DNA of 64,000 bases from Micromonospora_E sp048060115 (GCF_048060115.1 NZ_JBHMIM010000006.1:62001-126000), one strand, 5' to 3'. Counted from the stretch's first letter, positions 55,187 through 63,449 are shown. The notes: a model not told the origin generated them from the letters alone. Numbers and translations: made by a program.

Positions 55187-55630
55187 CTACGGCGTCGCCT
55201 CGTGACCCGGGCGGCCGGCCGTCCGCCGCGACTGCTTCATCTCCGCCTCGTGGATGTGCCGGCGACCGGCCACCAGCTCGTCCCTGGCCGCCCGCTCCAC
55301 CTCCTGAAACGTCGCGTAGTAGCCGTCGTCGAACTCCTCGACCAGCTGGAACGTCCACCGGCCCGGCAGCACGTTACGGCCGATCAGGTCAGCTTCCACC
55401 CGGTCCGCGATCCGCTGATGGCCGGCCGCGCGGAGCAGCTCGACCGCCCGGTCCAACGTCGCGTCCGCCCCGCCGATCAGCTGATGCATCGAGTAGAGGT
55501 GGCCACGGGCGCGGTGCACCGTCTCCAGCGCCTTGCTCAGCTCACCCAGCGCGGCCACGGTGGCATCGTCCACCCCGGCGGGGCGGGAGTGGGCGGCATC
55601 CACCGAGCGCGGATCCGTCGATTCCGGCAT
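55187..55630 (-). CDS. conserved hypothetical protein, 147 residues
   Basis: Starts at the ATG at 55630 (MPESTDPRSVDAAHSRP); a TTG at 55636 is in frame. It is helical and charged, with LSKALETVHRARGHLYSMHQLIG and the acidic FQLVEEFDDGYYATFQEVE, and a basic tail ending RRTAGRPGHEATP. No named family is recognised. It is divergent from the glycosyltransferase gene. Confidence 0.65.
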   Translation of the reverse strand: MPESTDPRSVDAAHSRPAGVDDATVAALGELSKALETVHRARGHLYSMHQLIGGADATLDRAVELLRAAGHQRIADRVEADLIGRNVLPGRWTFQLVEEFDDGYYATFQEVERAARDELVAGRRHIHEAEMKQSRRTAGRPGHEATP

Positions 55631-55704
55631 GGACAATTAGTACCAGGACACCCGCCGGCCCGACCGTAGGTCCCGGATCAACCACCACCGGTAAAGTCGT
55701 ACCG

Positions 55705-56541
55705 GTGCAGCGGTCACCCCGGATCATCTCGGTGGTCACCCCCGTCCATCCGCCGAGCATCCCGTTCCTGACCGACGCGTACGCCTCACTGCGCGACCAG
55801 CGACTACCCGCCGGCTGGCAGTGGCGCTGGCTGGTCCAGGAGGACGGGCAGACCGGTGCGGTCGCCGCCGCCCTGCCCGACGACCCCCGAATCAGTACGG
55901 GGACCAACCGGCCGGGTGGACCGGGCGTCACCCGGACCATGGCGCTGTCCCGGGCGGAAGGCTCGCTGGTAAAGGTGCTCGACGCCGACGACCGGCTGAC
56001 CCCTGACGAGTTGGCCCGCGACATCGCGGTCCTCACAGCCGATCCGACCATCGGCTGGACCACGGCGCGGGCGCTGGACCTGGCCCCGGAGGGCAGCACC
56101 TCGACGGTAGCCACCGACCCGGCACCCGGCCGGCTGCCCGCCGGGACGGTGCACCGGCACTGGCAGGCGAACGCCCACCAACTGCCGGTGCACCCGGCGA
56201 CCCTGTGCATCCGGACCGATCTGCTGTTCGCCCTCGGCGGCTGGATGGCGCTGCCCGCCTCGGAGGACACCGGCCTCCTGCTCGCCGCGAGCACGGTCAG
56301 CGACGGGCACTTCATCGGCGAGGCAGGGCTGCTCTACCGCAAGTGGGCCGGCCAGGTGACCAGCCAGCAGGCGCACTGGTCACCGGCCGAACGAGCCAAC
56401 CGTACCCAGGTCGTCGAGTGCCGGGTCGCGGCGCTGAGCCGCCTCCACCCGTTTCAGGTCGGCGGGACCTCGTACTGCAGCGGACTCAGCTCTCCGATCA
56501 CCGGGGTCAACGGATCCAAGGCATCTTCGCGTACGACATAA
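55705..56541 (+). CDS. family 2-like glycosyltransferase
   Basis: A 278-residue protein starting at the GTG at 55705. It is GT-A-like: ISVVTPVHPPSIPFLTDAYASL (donor-binding start), VQEDGQ, and the DxD-type LDADDRL near residue 93, with ASEDTGLLLAAS further on. It has no membrane segment. The last 30 or so residues (from about 56450) are read through the 3' remnant of the convergent LLM gene, so the tail is probably recent. The sugar and acceptor are unknown. Confidence 0.78.
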   Translation: MQRSPRIISVVTPVHPPSIPFLTDAYASLRDQRLPAGWQWRWLVQEDGQTGAVAAALPDDPRISTGTNRPGGPGVTRTMALSRAEGSLVKVLDADDRLTPDELARDIAVLTADPTIGWTTARALDLAPEGSTSTVATDPAPGRLPAGTVHRHWQANAHQLPVHPATLCIRTDLLFALGGWMALPASEDTGLLLAASTVSDGHFIGEAGLLYRKWAGQVTSQQAHWSPAERANRTQVVECRVAALSRLHPFQVGGTSYCSGLSSPITGVNGSKASSRTT

Positions 56542-57232
56542 CGGGTGACACCCCAGCGCCTCTCGTGCTCGGCGATGGCGGAGAGGTGCCAGCCTCGATG
56601 TGCCGCAGCTGTGCCTCGATCTCGTCCCTGCGCCAGCGGGTCCGGTGCGTGTGCCCGTCGGGGAGGGTGCGACCGAAGCCGGTGAGTCCGACGACATCGG
56701 CGTTGGCACCCGCCCAGCGCAACAGATGGGAGTTGCCCGTGCCGAGAGTGAGCGGCACCCGCTCCCGCACTGGCCTTGGCCCGATCAGCCGGGCCGCGCG
56801 TGCGGCGACCTCAGGGGTGTCGGCATCCACCTCTTCACCGTCGAGCAGGGCACCCACGGCTTCCGCCACCGCTATGCACCGCCGTACCCGCCCCACGACA
56901 TCGGGACGATGCCGCCCGATCGCCTCCCACTCGGCCGGGGTGTGGCCAGCGCCAAGGCCGAGGCGGGCGCGGCCGCCGGAGACCACATCGAGCGTGGCGA
57001 CATCGGCCGCAAGCAGGATGGGTTCGCGGACTCCGGCATTGGATACGTACGAGCCGAGCCCGATCGTCGACGTTACTGCAGCTGCAGCCGCAAGAGCGAC
57101 GAAGGGCGAGGCCACCGAGCCTGGGTGATCCGCGACGAGTAGGGCGTCGAATCCGGCGGTCTCGCACTTGCGGGCGAGTCGCAGCCAACCACCGGCATCG
57201 GACGGACTCGCTTGCAGTGAAATCGTGGTCAC
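56454..57232 (-). pseudogene. LLM-class (F420-type) oxidoreductase, frameshifted and internally deleted
   Basis: The GTG at 57232 opens VTTISLQASPSDAGGWLRLARKCE, and the frame is a good TIGR03621-like luciferase-type protein through RWRRDEIEAQLRHIEAG. It then runs into meaningless sequence to a stop at 56507. In another frame, from about 56592 to the stop at 56454-56456, the true family end is present (AEHERRWGVTRYVVRED...). The family is normally about 290 residues, so roughly 50-60 residues are missing at the junction near 56590 and the frame has shifted. It is probably a dead or sharply altered gene. A sequencing indel alone would not explain the missing residues. Confidence 0.65.
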
Positions 57233-57386
57233 GACGCCAGTCTGTCGCGATCCGGCTCGGATTTTCCTGCCCAGGCCGGGAGATCTGCTACCAGCAGAAG
57301 CACTGAACCCCCGGTCACGGATCAGACCTGCGCCGGGCAACCGCCGTACTCACAAAGTGGCCCGCTGGTCGCCTTCTATGGCGGAG

Positions 57387-57836
57387 CTAGGGCACGACGG
57401 TGACCGGGTAACGGTCCGCGACCTTGACGGCGGCCGCCATCCGTCTATCGACGGTTGCGATCTCGGTCGTGCCAAAGCGCTCCGCTGCGGCGATCACCGC
57501 AGCGTCGGTCGCACCCAGCGGCAGATCTGCATACTTCCGCACAAGCTGCCCCATCCTGTTGAAGTCGGCCCGACCTGGACAGAAGAGGCGGAAGTACGCC
57601 GGGGTGCGGGATACTTCGTCAAGGAACGCCGCTCCGTGTCCGCTGCCTGCCGTCCTCTTGAGCAGGTAGCAGACCTCGGTGATCACCAAAACCGGGATCA
57701 CCAGCGTCCGCCGCTCTCGTAACGCCAGTTCAAGCCACTTCACACAGGACGTATGGTGTTCATCATCCTTGTTGATCATAGCGACCAAGGGCCCAGTGTC
57801 GACCACCACAAAGGGCCGCGGCGTGCGAGCGGTCAC
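57387..57836 (-). CDS. PIN-domain toxin (VapC-like)
   Basis: A 149-residue protein starting at the GTG at 57836. PIN-domain acidic residues are in VVVDTGPLVAMIN (Asp near residue 13), LVITEVCYLL (Glu), LGATDAAVIAAAERF (Asp) and IATVDRRMA (Asp). Such proteins are RNases, usually blocked by a partner. The start overlaps the stop of the upstream gene (GTGA), as in vapBC operons. The target RNA is unknown. Confidence 0.88.
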   Translation of the reverse strand: MTARTPRPFVVVDTGPLVAMINKDDEHHTSCVKWLELALRERRTLVIPVLVITEVCYLLKRTAGSGHGAAFLDEVSRTPAYFRLFCPGRADFNRMGQLVRKYADLPLGATDAAVIAAAERFGTTEIATVDRRMAAAVKVADRYPVTVVP

Positions 57837-58135
57837 CTCTCGGCGTCAGTGCCGCGAACAATGTCCTTGGCGCGAACCGCAAGATCGACTCGACCGGCGC
57901 GCAGCATCCCGACAAAGCCGGGCAGATCAACCCGCTCGGCGTCCGGCTTCGGAGGTGGCACTCCAGCTGACCTGGCCCGAGCTCCTTTGATCCGCTGGGC
58001 GGCGGCCTTCACCTCGTCGATACTCCTGGCTTTCGACCAGACGCCAGACTTCGAAACGTGGACGCCCGTCTTAGTAGCGCGCACGACGACTGACCTGCGA
58101 GAGGTCGACTCCGGCTGCTGCTTCCTCTGGGCCAT
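57833..58135 (-). CDS. probable VapB-type antitoxin
   Basis: A 100-residue protein starting at the ATG at 58135. The N-terminal half is basic with SRRSVVVRATKTGVHVSKSGVW, and the C-terminal half has LPGFVGMLRAGRVDLAVRAKDIVRG, the kind of short helix that wraps a PIN toxin. It comes first in the operon and its stop overlaps the toxin start by 4 bp. The fold of the DNA-binding half is not recognised with certainty. Confidence 0.7.
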   Translation of the reverse strand: MAQRKQQPESTSRRSVVVRATKTGVHVSKSGVWSKARSIDEVKAAAQRIKGARARSAGVPPPKPDAERVDLPGFVGMLRAGRVDLAVRAKDIVRGTDAER

Positions 58136-58445
58136 ATTGCAAGCGTAACGGTAAGGGACGCTGACGTACATGGGTGGGCGCTCAAGAGCACGGAGTAACG
58201 CCGCGCCCGACCCACCCGCATGGACGCACCTTTCCTGCGTCGCATCGCGTCGCTCGGGCTTGACCGGCCGCCAGCTTGGCATCCGACATCCCGGAGACTG
58301 TCCGTCTTCGACGGCTCGGTCGGTACCTGCCCCATGCTGTTGGATGCCATGGGATGACGTTCCCGCACGGCAAACATGATCGATAAGCAGCGGTCCGTCG
58401 CGTGTGATCACGTGACGGACCGTTTGCGATACGGCGGTGAGACCC
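58136..58445. other. 310-bp intergenic region
   Basis: No gene is supported. It contains the promoter side of the toxin-antitoxin operon and, at 58391-58422, a terminator for the gene that ends at 58446. Confidence 0.5.
58391..58422 (-). terminator. 14-bp hairpin downstream of the 171-residue unknown gene
   Basis: CGGTCCGTCGCGTG at 58391-58404 pairs with 58409-58422 (one G-U pair) around a TGAT tetraloop. It lies 24 bp past the stop at 58446 on the minus strand. Confidence 0.7.
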
Positions 58446-58961
58446 TTAGGCGTCATGCAGGGTGCGGCGGATGCCGGCTGCTTCGATCTGTTCGGCGGTC
58501 ACTGGCTGCCCTCCGTTCTCCTGCCAGGCGTCCATCAGGTCAGCGAGGATCATCCGTGCTCCGGACTCGCCGTGCTCCTCCTTCATGTCCTCGTACGTCC
58601 AGCGAAGAACCACGCCCGGTGCCGCACCGACCAGGTTCTGTCCTGCGGTTGGTAGGTCGATGTGGCACTCGCGGTCTTCCCCGTCGAGCCACGCGAACTC
58701 GGGGTCGTCGCGCTTGCCTTCGGCGACCAGGCGGTCGCGGAGCTTGTCGAGCTGAACGATCGCCCACTCCAGCGACTCGCAGCCGAGCTTGTGGCACTGG
58801 CCGCACTTGGGCCAGATCCGACCGTCCGGTGAGTGGTGGGCTGCCCGGATGTCCCGAGCCGCCTGATCGATCTCGTCTTGGCTGGGCGCCGGGTCGGGTT
58901 CGTCGGTTTGGCACTCGTGCTCGTGGCCGGAGTCCGTCTCCAACCAACGGTCGTCATCCAT
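58446..58961 (-). CDS. hypothetical protein with Cys cluster, 171 residues
   Basis: The ATG at 58961 is chosen because GAGGG lies 9 nt upstream; the ATG at 58970 is in frame but directly abuts it. The protein is acidic with CGQCHKLGC near residue 55, a possible metal site, and VVLRWTYEDMKEEHGESGARMILADLMDAW. I do not recognise the family. It is divergent from the small HTH gene, with a palindrome between them. It is typical of short genes carried by integrated elements. Confidence 0.6.
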   Translation of the reverse strand: MDDDRWLETDSGHEHECQTDEPDPAPSQDEIDQAARDIRAAHHSPDGRIWPKCGQCHKLGCESLEWAIVQLDKLRDRLVAEGKRDDPEFAWLDGEDRECHIDLPTAGQNLVGAAPGVVLRWTYEDMKEEHGESGARMILADLMDAWQENGGQPVTAEQIEAAGIRRTLHDA

Positions 58962-58984
58962 GGCAGTCATCCCTCGATGGTGTT

Positions 58985-59014
58985 ACCTGCTGTTGTGAGA
59001 TGTCAACAGCAGGT
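58985..59014. promoter_or_regulatory. 11-bp palindrome between divergent genes
   Basis: ACCTGCTGTTG at 58985-58995 and CAACAGCAGGT at 59004-59014 are exact reverse complements with an 8-nt spacer. It lies between the divergent unknown gene and the HTH gene, so it is a candidate operator for the HTH protein. A direct repeat TGGTCCAAA/GGTCCAAA follows. Confidence 0.55.
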
Positions 59015-59037
59015 CCAAATGGTCCAAAGTTCAGGGC

Positions 59038-59229
59038 GTGGAACTCGTCGGCGCATGGGAGCTTGCCGAGATGCTCGGTGTCACCAGACAGAGGGCGTGG
59101 GTGATCAGCCGGCACCGGGACTTTCCCGCACCAGTCGCCAAGCTGCGTATGGGCGACGTGTGGAACCGGGCCGATGTCGTCGACTGGATCAAGCAGCATC
59201 GGCCACACCAGCAGCAGCCTGACGGCTGA
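59038..59229 (+). CDS. small helix-turn-helix protein (AlpA/excisionase-like)
   Basis: A 63-residue protein starting at the GTG at 59038. MELVGAWELAEMLGVTRQRAWVISRHRDFPAPVAKLRMGDVWNRADVVDWIK is the typical small winged-helix of AlpA/MerR-like excisionases and regulators of integrated elements. It sits about 300 bp from the 3' end of tRNA-Gly. No integrase is found, so the element would be a remnant. Confidence 0.75.
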   Translation: MELVGAWELAEMLGVTRQRAWVISRHRDFPAPVAKLRMGDVWNRADVVDWIKQHRPHQQQPDG

Positions 59230-59485
59230 CACGGTCGGAACCGGCTCAGCCGGCCTTCAGGTAGACGGCAGATCGGCCAGCACATGGCCGTCGCGACGCC
59301 ACCAGGCTGAACGCGCCGGACGCGCCGCCCCGGCAAATGCGAAACGCTGATGCGCGTCGGCGACGCGTACGTCCCGCAGTCGCATCCGCCCGACGACGTA
59401 TCTCCTCGGCGGCAGCACGGACCGCGTCGCTCTCGAATGCGAGCTAGTGGTTCGGCCCCCTGCGGTTTCGGTCACCTGGCAACAC
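59230..59485. other. intergenic stretch without a supported gene
   Basis: A minus-strand frame at 59257-59487 has some coding-like character near its end (SAWWRRDGHVLADLP), but it has no ribosome binding site and no recognisable family. It may be a gene remnant. Confidence 0.35.
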
Positions 59486-59523
59486 AAAGCCCTGGTTGGG
59501 ACTAGCGTCCTGACCAGGGCTTT
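59486..59523 (-). terminator. terminator of tRNA-Gly
   Basis: AAAGCCCTGGT at 59486-59496 pairs perfectly with 59513-59523 around a 16-nt loop. It lies 6 bp beyond the CCA end of the tRNA on its transcribed side. Confidence 0.7.
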
Positions 59524-59528
59524 CGGGG

Positions 59529-59602
59529 TGGAGCGGGTGACGGGAATCGAACCCGCACTGTCAGCTTGGGAAGCTGATGTTCTGCCATTGAACTACACCC
59601 GC
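59529..59602 (-). tRNA. tRNA-Gly (anticodon CCC)
   Basis: A 71-nt cloverleaf plus encoded CCA. The 7-bp acceptor stem is GCGGGTG (59602-59596) with CACCCGC. The anticodon stem TCAGC/GCTGA encloses the loop TTCCCAA, giving anticodon CCC. The T-arm is CGGGT-TCGATTC-CCG-like. CCA is encoded at 59531-59529. Confidence 0.95.
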
Positions 59603-59663
59603 GAGCGGTCCTACTCTACCTGGTCCGCACGGCAGGTACGCAACAGCCCGTCAGGCGCGCCGA

Positions 59664-60176
59664 TCAGCAGGCAACCGCCGTGGGCATCGAGCTGTGGGCG
59701 CTGCTGCTAGCCGGATCCAGCCAGACCTGGACCGCGGCGTCCTCGGCGACGGCGGTCAGTTGGCCGGTGGTGCCGCCCCGATGCGCCATCATCGCCACGT
59801 CGACGGTGAACTCGAACAGTCGCCAGTCGACATTGGGCACCGCCCGCAGGTCGTCGGCGAGCTGGGCGACCTTGTCGACATCGGTCACCGGGTGGGCGCG
59901 GCCGGCGAGATACGCCTCGTCGTCGCTCTCCTCCGGCGGAAACGAGTGCAGCGCGTACCGCCCGTCGCGTTCCAGGTCGCGCCGCTTCGGCGAGTCGATG
60001 ATGAAGCAGTACAGCCCGTGGTCGGTGATCACCGGCGAGACCGGGTGGATGCGGGGGCCGCCGTCGGCCCGGACCGTGGCGAGGTAACCCAGGCCAGGGC
60101 CGTACTGCTGCATGAGGAGCCGGATCGCCGTGGCCAGCCGGGGCTCATCGGCTGCGAACTCGGACCAAGTTGCCAT
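59664..60176 (-). CDS. pyridoxamine-phosphate-oxidase-fold (FMN/F420) protein
   Basis: A 170-residue protein starting at the ATG at 60176 (MATWSEFAADEPRLATAIRLLMQ). It is a split-barrel flavin/deazaflavin-binding protein: YLATVRADGGPRIHPVSPVITDHGLYCFI and SPKRRDLERDGRYALHS are the family signatures. It is not a full PdxH. Many actinomycete relatives use F420. The substrate is unknown. No ribosome binding site is clear. Confidence 0.82.
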   Translation of the reverse strand: MATWSEFAADEPRLATAIRLLMQQYGPGLGYLATVRADGGPRIHPVSPVITDHGLYCFIIDSPKRRDLERDGRYALHSFPPEESDDEAYLAGRAHPVTDVDKVAQLADDLRAVPNVDWRLFEFTVDVAMMAHRGGTTGQLTAVAEDAAVQVWLDPASSSAHSSMPTAVAC

Positions 60177-60276
60177 GTCGACAGTCTAGTCGAACACCTG
60201 TTCGAATTGGTAGCCGACGTGCCGGTCTTCAACGCCCTGTCCAGGTCGTCCGGGCTGTGGTCGCTATCGTGTGACG

Positions 60277-60855
60277 ATGCTCCTCTCCGACCGGGACATC
60301 GTCGCGGAGACCAAGACCGGTGGCCTCTCCCTCGACCCGTTCGAGCCGTCGCTGATCCAGCCGTCGAGCATCGACGTCCGGCTCGACTGCCACTTCCGGG
60401 TCTTCAACAACCACCTCTACACCCACATCGACCCGGCCACCCGCCAGGACGACCTGACCTCCCAGGTCGAGGTGCCGACCGGGGATCCGTTCGTGCTGCA
60501 CCCTGGCGAGTTCGTGCTCGCCTCGACGCTCGAAGTCGTGTCACTGGGCGACGGGCTCGCCGCGCGGCTGGAGGGCAAGTCGAGCCTCGGGCGGCTCGGT
60601 CTGCTCACCCACTCCACCGCCGGGTTCATCGATCCTGGCTTCTCCGGTCACGTCACCTTGGAGCTGTCCAACGTCGCGAACCTGCCGATCAAGCTCTGGC
60701 CGGGGATGAAGATCGGTCAGCTGTGCATCTTCCGGCTGTCGTCGCCCGCCGAGCACCCGTACGGCTCATCGGCCTACGGCTCGCGGTACCAGGGTCAGCG
60801 GGGTCCAACGCCGAGCCGATCCTGGCAGCAGTGGCACACCTGGCCTACCGGATAG
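60277..60855 (+). CDS. dcd: dCTP deaminase
   Basis: A 192-residue protein starting at the ATG at 60277 (MLLSDRDIVAETKTGGL); a GTG at 60271 is in frame. The trimeric dUTPase-fold signatures are LIQPSSIDVRLD, LEGKSSLGRLGL and HSTAGFIDPGFSGHVTLELSN. It converts dCTP to dUTP; mycobacterial Dcd also hydrolyses dUTP to dUMP, and this enzyme is of the same length and type. It ends at a bidirectional terminator. Confidence 0.95.
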   Translation: MLLSDRDIVAETKTGGLSLDPFEPSLIQPSSIDVRLDCHFRVFNNHLYTHIDPATRQDDLTSQVEVPTGDPFVLHPGEFVLASTLEVVSLGDGLAARLEGKSSLGRLGLLTHSTAGFIDPGFSGHVTLELSNVANLPIKLWPGMKIGQLCIFRLSSPAEHPYGSSAYGSRYQGQRGPTPSRSWQQWHTWPTG

Positions 60856-60862
60856 CAGTGGC

Positions 60863-60909
60863 GAAAGGCGCCCTCCCAGGCCGGGGGGGGACATGGGAGG
60901 GCGCCTTTC
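60863..60909. terminator. 16-bp perfect hairpin between convergent genes
   Basis: GAAAGGCGCCCTCCCA at 60863-60878 pairs with 60894-60909 around a G-rich loop. It serves the dcd gene and, from the other strand, the NlpC/P60 gene that ends at 60979. Confidence 0.85.
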
Positions 60910-60978
60910 CGGTGGCCGGTGCCGCCGCGCGACGGGGGGATCTAGCGGCGTGCGCCGGGCCATGGGGAGAAGTGACGT

Positions 60979-62007
60979 CTAGCCGGGCCTGCCGTAGCTG
61001 TGCACGCCGGAACCGATCTTGCGCATCGCGATCGGCTCACCGGTCTGCGACGCGTGCACGATCCAGCCGTCACCGACGTACATCCCGACGTGGGACAGGC
61101 TGTAGTAGAAGATGAGGTCGCCCGGTCGCAGCTCGTCCCGGCTGACGTTGCGGATCAGCTGCCGCTGCTGGGCGGCGTTGTGTGGCAGCGAGACACCGCC
61201 CTGGCGCCACGCGGCCGAGGTCAGACCCGAGCAGTCGTAGCCGGTCGGGCCGGCGGAGCCCCAGATGTACGGCTTGCCGATCTGGGCGCAGGCGAAGGTG
61301 ACCGCCTTGCCGGCGGCACCGCCGGGGTAGGTCGCGGGGCACGGCGCGGGGCGCAGCGAGCCGAGCGTGGTCGTCGCGCCGTATGCCTGCAGCCGCAGGT
61401 CCTGGAGCCGGTCGACCTCGGCGTCGATCTCCTTGGCCTTCGCCGCGAGCTGGGTTTCGGTGCTGGTCAGCTCGGTGACCAGCTCGTCCAGCGGCGCCTT
61501 CTCTGCGGCGTACTTCTCCTTCAGGTCGACGACGACCTGGACGTCCCTGGACTGCCGGCGGGCGAACTGGTCGAGCAGTTCGAGCTGGTCGGCGAGGTGG
61601 GTCGGCTTCCCACTGGTCAGGATCGCGGTCATCATCGACGGGCTGCCGCCCTTGTACGACCGTGCGGCGAATTCGCTGACCCGCTCCATGGCCAGGTCGA
61701 TCTGGATCTGCAGCGGCTGGATCTTCTTTTGCAGGGCCGCCGCCTGGCTCTTCTTGGTGGCGAGATCCTGCCGTACGGCGTTGTGCCGCTCGATGGTCGG
61801 CTCGAGCTCGGACCAGGCGTCGTCGATCTGCGCTTCGATCTGCGCGACAGTCGGTTGCGCCTGCGCTGGCGCTCCGACCAGCAGAAGTCCGATGCCGGTG
61901 GTGGCGGCGACAGCCGCGGTGAGGATTCGTCGACGTACGGGCGGCGCTGTTCGTCCGTGGTCCTGGCTGGACCATCCGGAGTGCCGCCGAGGGGCTCTCG
62001 TAGCCAC
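60979..62007 (-). CDS. secreted NlpC/P60 (C40) peptidoglycan endopeptidase 1
   Basis: A 342-residue protein; AAGGAG precedes the GTG at 62007. The signal peptide ends near APAQAQP (residue 50). A coiled-coil region follows to about residue 210, as in RipA-like autolysins. The C-terminal NlpC/P60 domain has the catalytic Cys in YDCSGLT and His in LSHVGMYVGDGWIVHA. It cuts stem peptides during growth and division. A c-di-AMP riboswitch lies directly upstream. Confidence 0.93.
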   Translation of the reverse strand: MATRAPRRHSGWSSQDHGRTAPPVRRRILTAAVAATTGIGLLLVGAPAQAQPTVAQIEAQIDDAWSELEPTIERHNAVRQDLATKKSQAAALQKKIQPLQIQIDLAMERVSEFAARSYKGGSPSMMTAILTSGKPTHLADQLELLDQFARRQSRDVQVVVDLKEKYAAEKAPLDELVTELTSTETQLAAKAKEIDAEVDRLQDLRLQAYGATTTLGSLRPAPCPATYPGGAAGKAVTFACAQIGKPYIWGSAGPTGYDCSGLTSAAWRQGGVSLPHNAAQQRQLIRNVSRDELRPGDLIFYYSLSHVGMYVGDGWIVHASQTGEPIAMRKIGSGVHSYGRPG

Positions 62008-62023
62008 CGGACTCCTTGTCCGC

Positions 62024-62160
62024 AGACCGCCTACCGGGTCAGCTGACGGGTTCGGGCGGAAAGGAGACGCCCTACCGCAGTTGATCCTGCGGATGCACCC
62101 CAGGTGCTGTGGTCCCCGGCTCGTCGTTCGCGACGATTCGGCAGTGTCAGGTCGAGGTCA
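62024..62160 (-). promoter_or_regulatory. c-di-AMP (ydaO/yuaA) riboswitch
   Basis: On the minus strand the leader reads CTGCCGAATCG, then AGCCGGGGACC, TGGGGTGCATCC, GTAGGGCGTCTCC and CCGAACCCGTCAGCTGACCC followed by GGTAGGCGG. These are the conserved blocks of the ydaO class in order. Its 3' end lies about 6 nt from the ribosome binding site of the NlpC/P60 gene, so control of translation or early termination is likely. The exact 5' boundary is uncertain. Confidence 0.85.
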
Positions 62161-62408
62161 ACCGGGTTGGTTGACGTCCTCCCGACTCGACGATCCCCAA
62201 GGGTAGAGAGACCGCTTCTCCGTACGCAAGCGAGACAGCTACTCATATCTTTGCGTATTCGAGTGGTTGCCATTAGTGTATCGGCGCTTGTCGCTCAGGC
62301 GTTCGAATCCCGCCGGCTGGACCGGCACTTTCGCACCGGCCCAGCCCACTTTCCACCGGCGGTCAACTAACCGGCTTGACCTGGTCAGACCCGTTTTGAC
62401 CTGCCATC
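62161..62408. other. intergenic region with promoter candidate for the riboswitch transcript
   Basis: On the minus strand TTGCGT and, 18 nt later, TACCCT (about 62200-62230) form a plausible promoter. A T-arm-like GTTCGAATCCCGCC is seen near 62302-62317, but no full tRNA can be folded. No gene is supported. Confidence 0.4.
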
Positions 62409-63449
62409 TCAGCCCACTCGGCGGAATCCGACCAGCGGCATGTGGTCGATATTCTCGATTTGCACTGGTTGTCCGGCGCGGGGCGCGTGGACCATCAGGC
62501 CATTGCCGATGTACATGCCCACGTGATGTAGGTCACTGAAGAAGAAGACCAGGTCGCCGGGGAGCGCCTCGGCCCGACCGACCGGAACCGCCTGGTTCCA
62601 CTGGGATCCGGTGAAGTGGGTGAGCTGGACGCCGGCACTCGCCCACGCGTACTGGGTCAGGCCCGAACAGTCGAACGAGTTCGGACCGGTGGCACCCCAG
62701 ACGTACGGCTTGCCGATCTGGGCGCAGGCGGTACGCAGGGCGGTGCCGGCGGCGCCCCCGACCGAGACCGCCGGGCAGGGGCCGGAGACTCCGGAGCTTC
62801 CGGTGTAGCCAGCGGTCTGGTACGCGGCGGCCCGCGCCTGCTCCAGCCGCTCGATGTCGGCGTCGATCGTCTTACGCCTGGCGGCGAGTTCCTCGTCCTG
62901 CGCCTGCTGCCTGGCGATCAGCGCGTCGAGCGCCTGCTTCTCACTCAGATAGCGGTCCCGGGCGTCCAGGACGGCCGCGATCTGCTGCTGCCGTTGACTG
63001 GAAATCCGGTCCAGCACCATGAGCTGGTCAGCGAGACTGGTCGGCGAGCCCGATTTCAGCAGCGCGTTGAATTCGCTGGACGGGCCGGTGCGGTAATAGC
63101 GGTTGGCGACCTCACCGATCTCGGTCGCGGCCAGGTCCGCCTGCAACGCCAGCGGCCGGATCCGCTCGTCGAGCTCGGCGGACTTCTTCCGGTTGGCCTT
63201 CAGCTCGCTGTGCACCTTGTTGTACTGCTCGATCACCGGCTCCAGCTTGCGCCACTGGGCATCCAGCTCGTCCTCGATCTGGGCCAGCGTCGGCTGGGCG
63301 TGCCCTGGAACCGCCGATGACAGCACCCCGGCGGCCACGATCGTCAGGGTCAGTACGAATCGGGCGACCCTGACGATTGACTGCTTCCCGTACCCAGAAT
63401 GCAACTTGGTGTGATTGCGAGTGCGCAAACGGGTGAGCACACGTGCCAT
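62409..63449 (-). CDS. secreted NlpC/P60 (C40) peptidoglycan endopeptidase 2
   Basis: A 346-residue protein; AAGGAG lies 9 nt before the ATG at 63449. The signal peptide ends near VPGHAQP (about residue 51). A coiled coil (LEQARAAAYQ and before) precedes the NlpC/P60 domain with FDCSGLTQYAW, HHVGMYIGNGLMVHAP and an Asp/Glu-containing end. It is paralogous to the gene at 60979-62007 in every domain. The two form a tandem pair; no riboswitch blocks are seen before this one. Confidence 0.92.
   Translation of the reverse strand: MARVLTRLRTRNHTKLHSGYGKQSIVRVARFVLTLTIVAAGVLSSAVPGHAQPTLAQIEDELDAQWRKLEPVIEQYNKVHSELKANRKKSAELDERIRPLALQADLAATEIGEVANRYYRTGPSSEFNALLKSGSPTSLADQLMVLDRISSQRQQQIAAVLDARDRYLSEKQALDALIARQQAQDEELAARRKTIDADIERLEQARAAAYQTAGYTGSSGVSGPCPAVSVGGAAGTALRTACAQIGKPYVWGATGPNSFDCSGLTQYAWASAGVQLTHFTGSQWNQAVPVGRAEALPGDLVFFFSDLHHVGMYIGNGLMVHAPRAGQPVQIENIDHMPLVGFRRVG

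Noticed and set aside
59257..59487. 76-residue minus-strand frame next to tRNA-Gly
   Set aside because: No ribosome binding site and no family; kept only as a possible remnant in the intergenic entry.
62265..62330. tRNA-like sequence with GTTCGAATCCCGCC
   Set aside because: The T-stem does not pair beyond one base and no acceptor or anticodon arms can be formed; it may be a tRNA fragment or chance.
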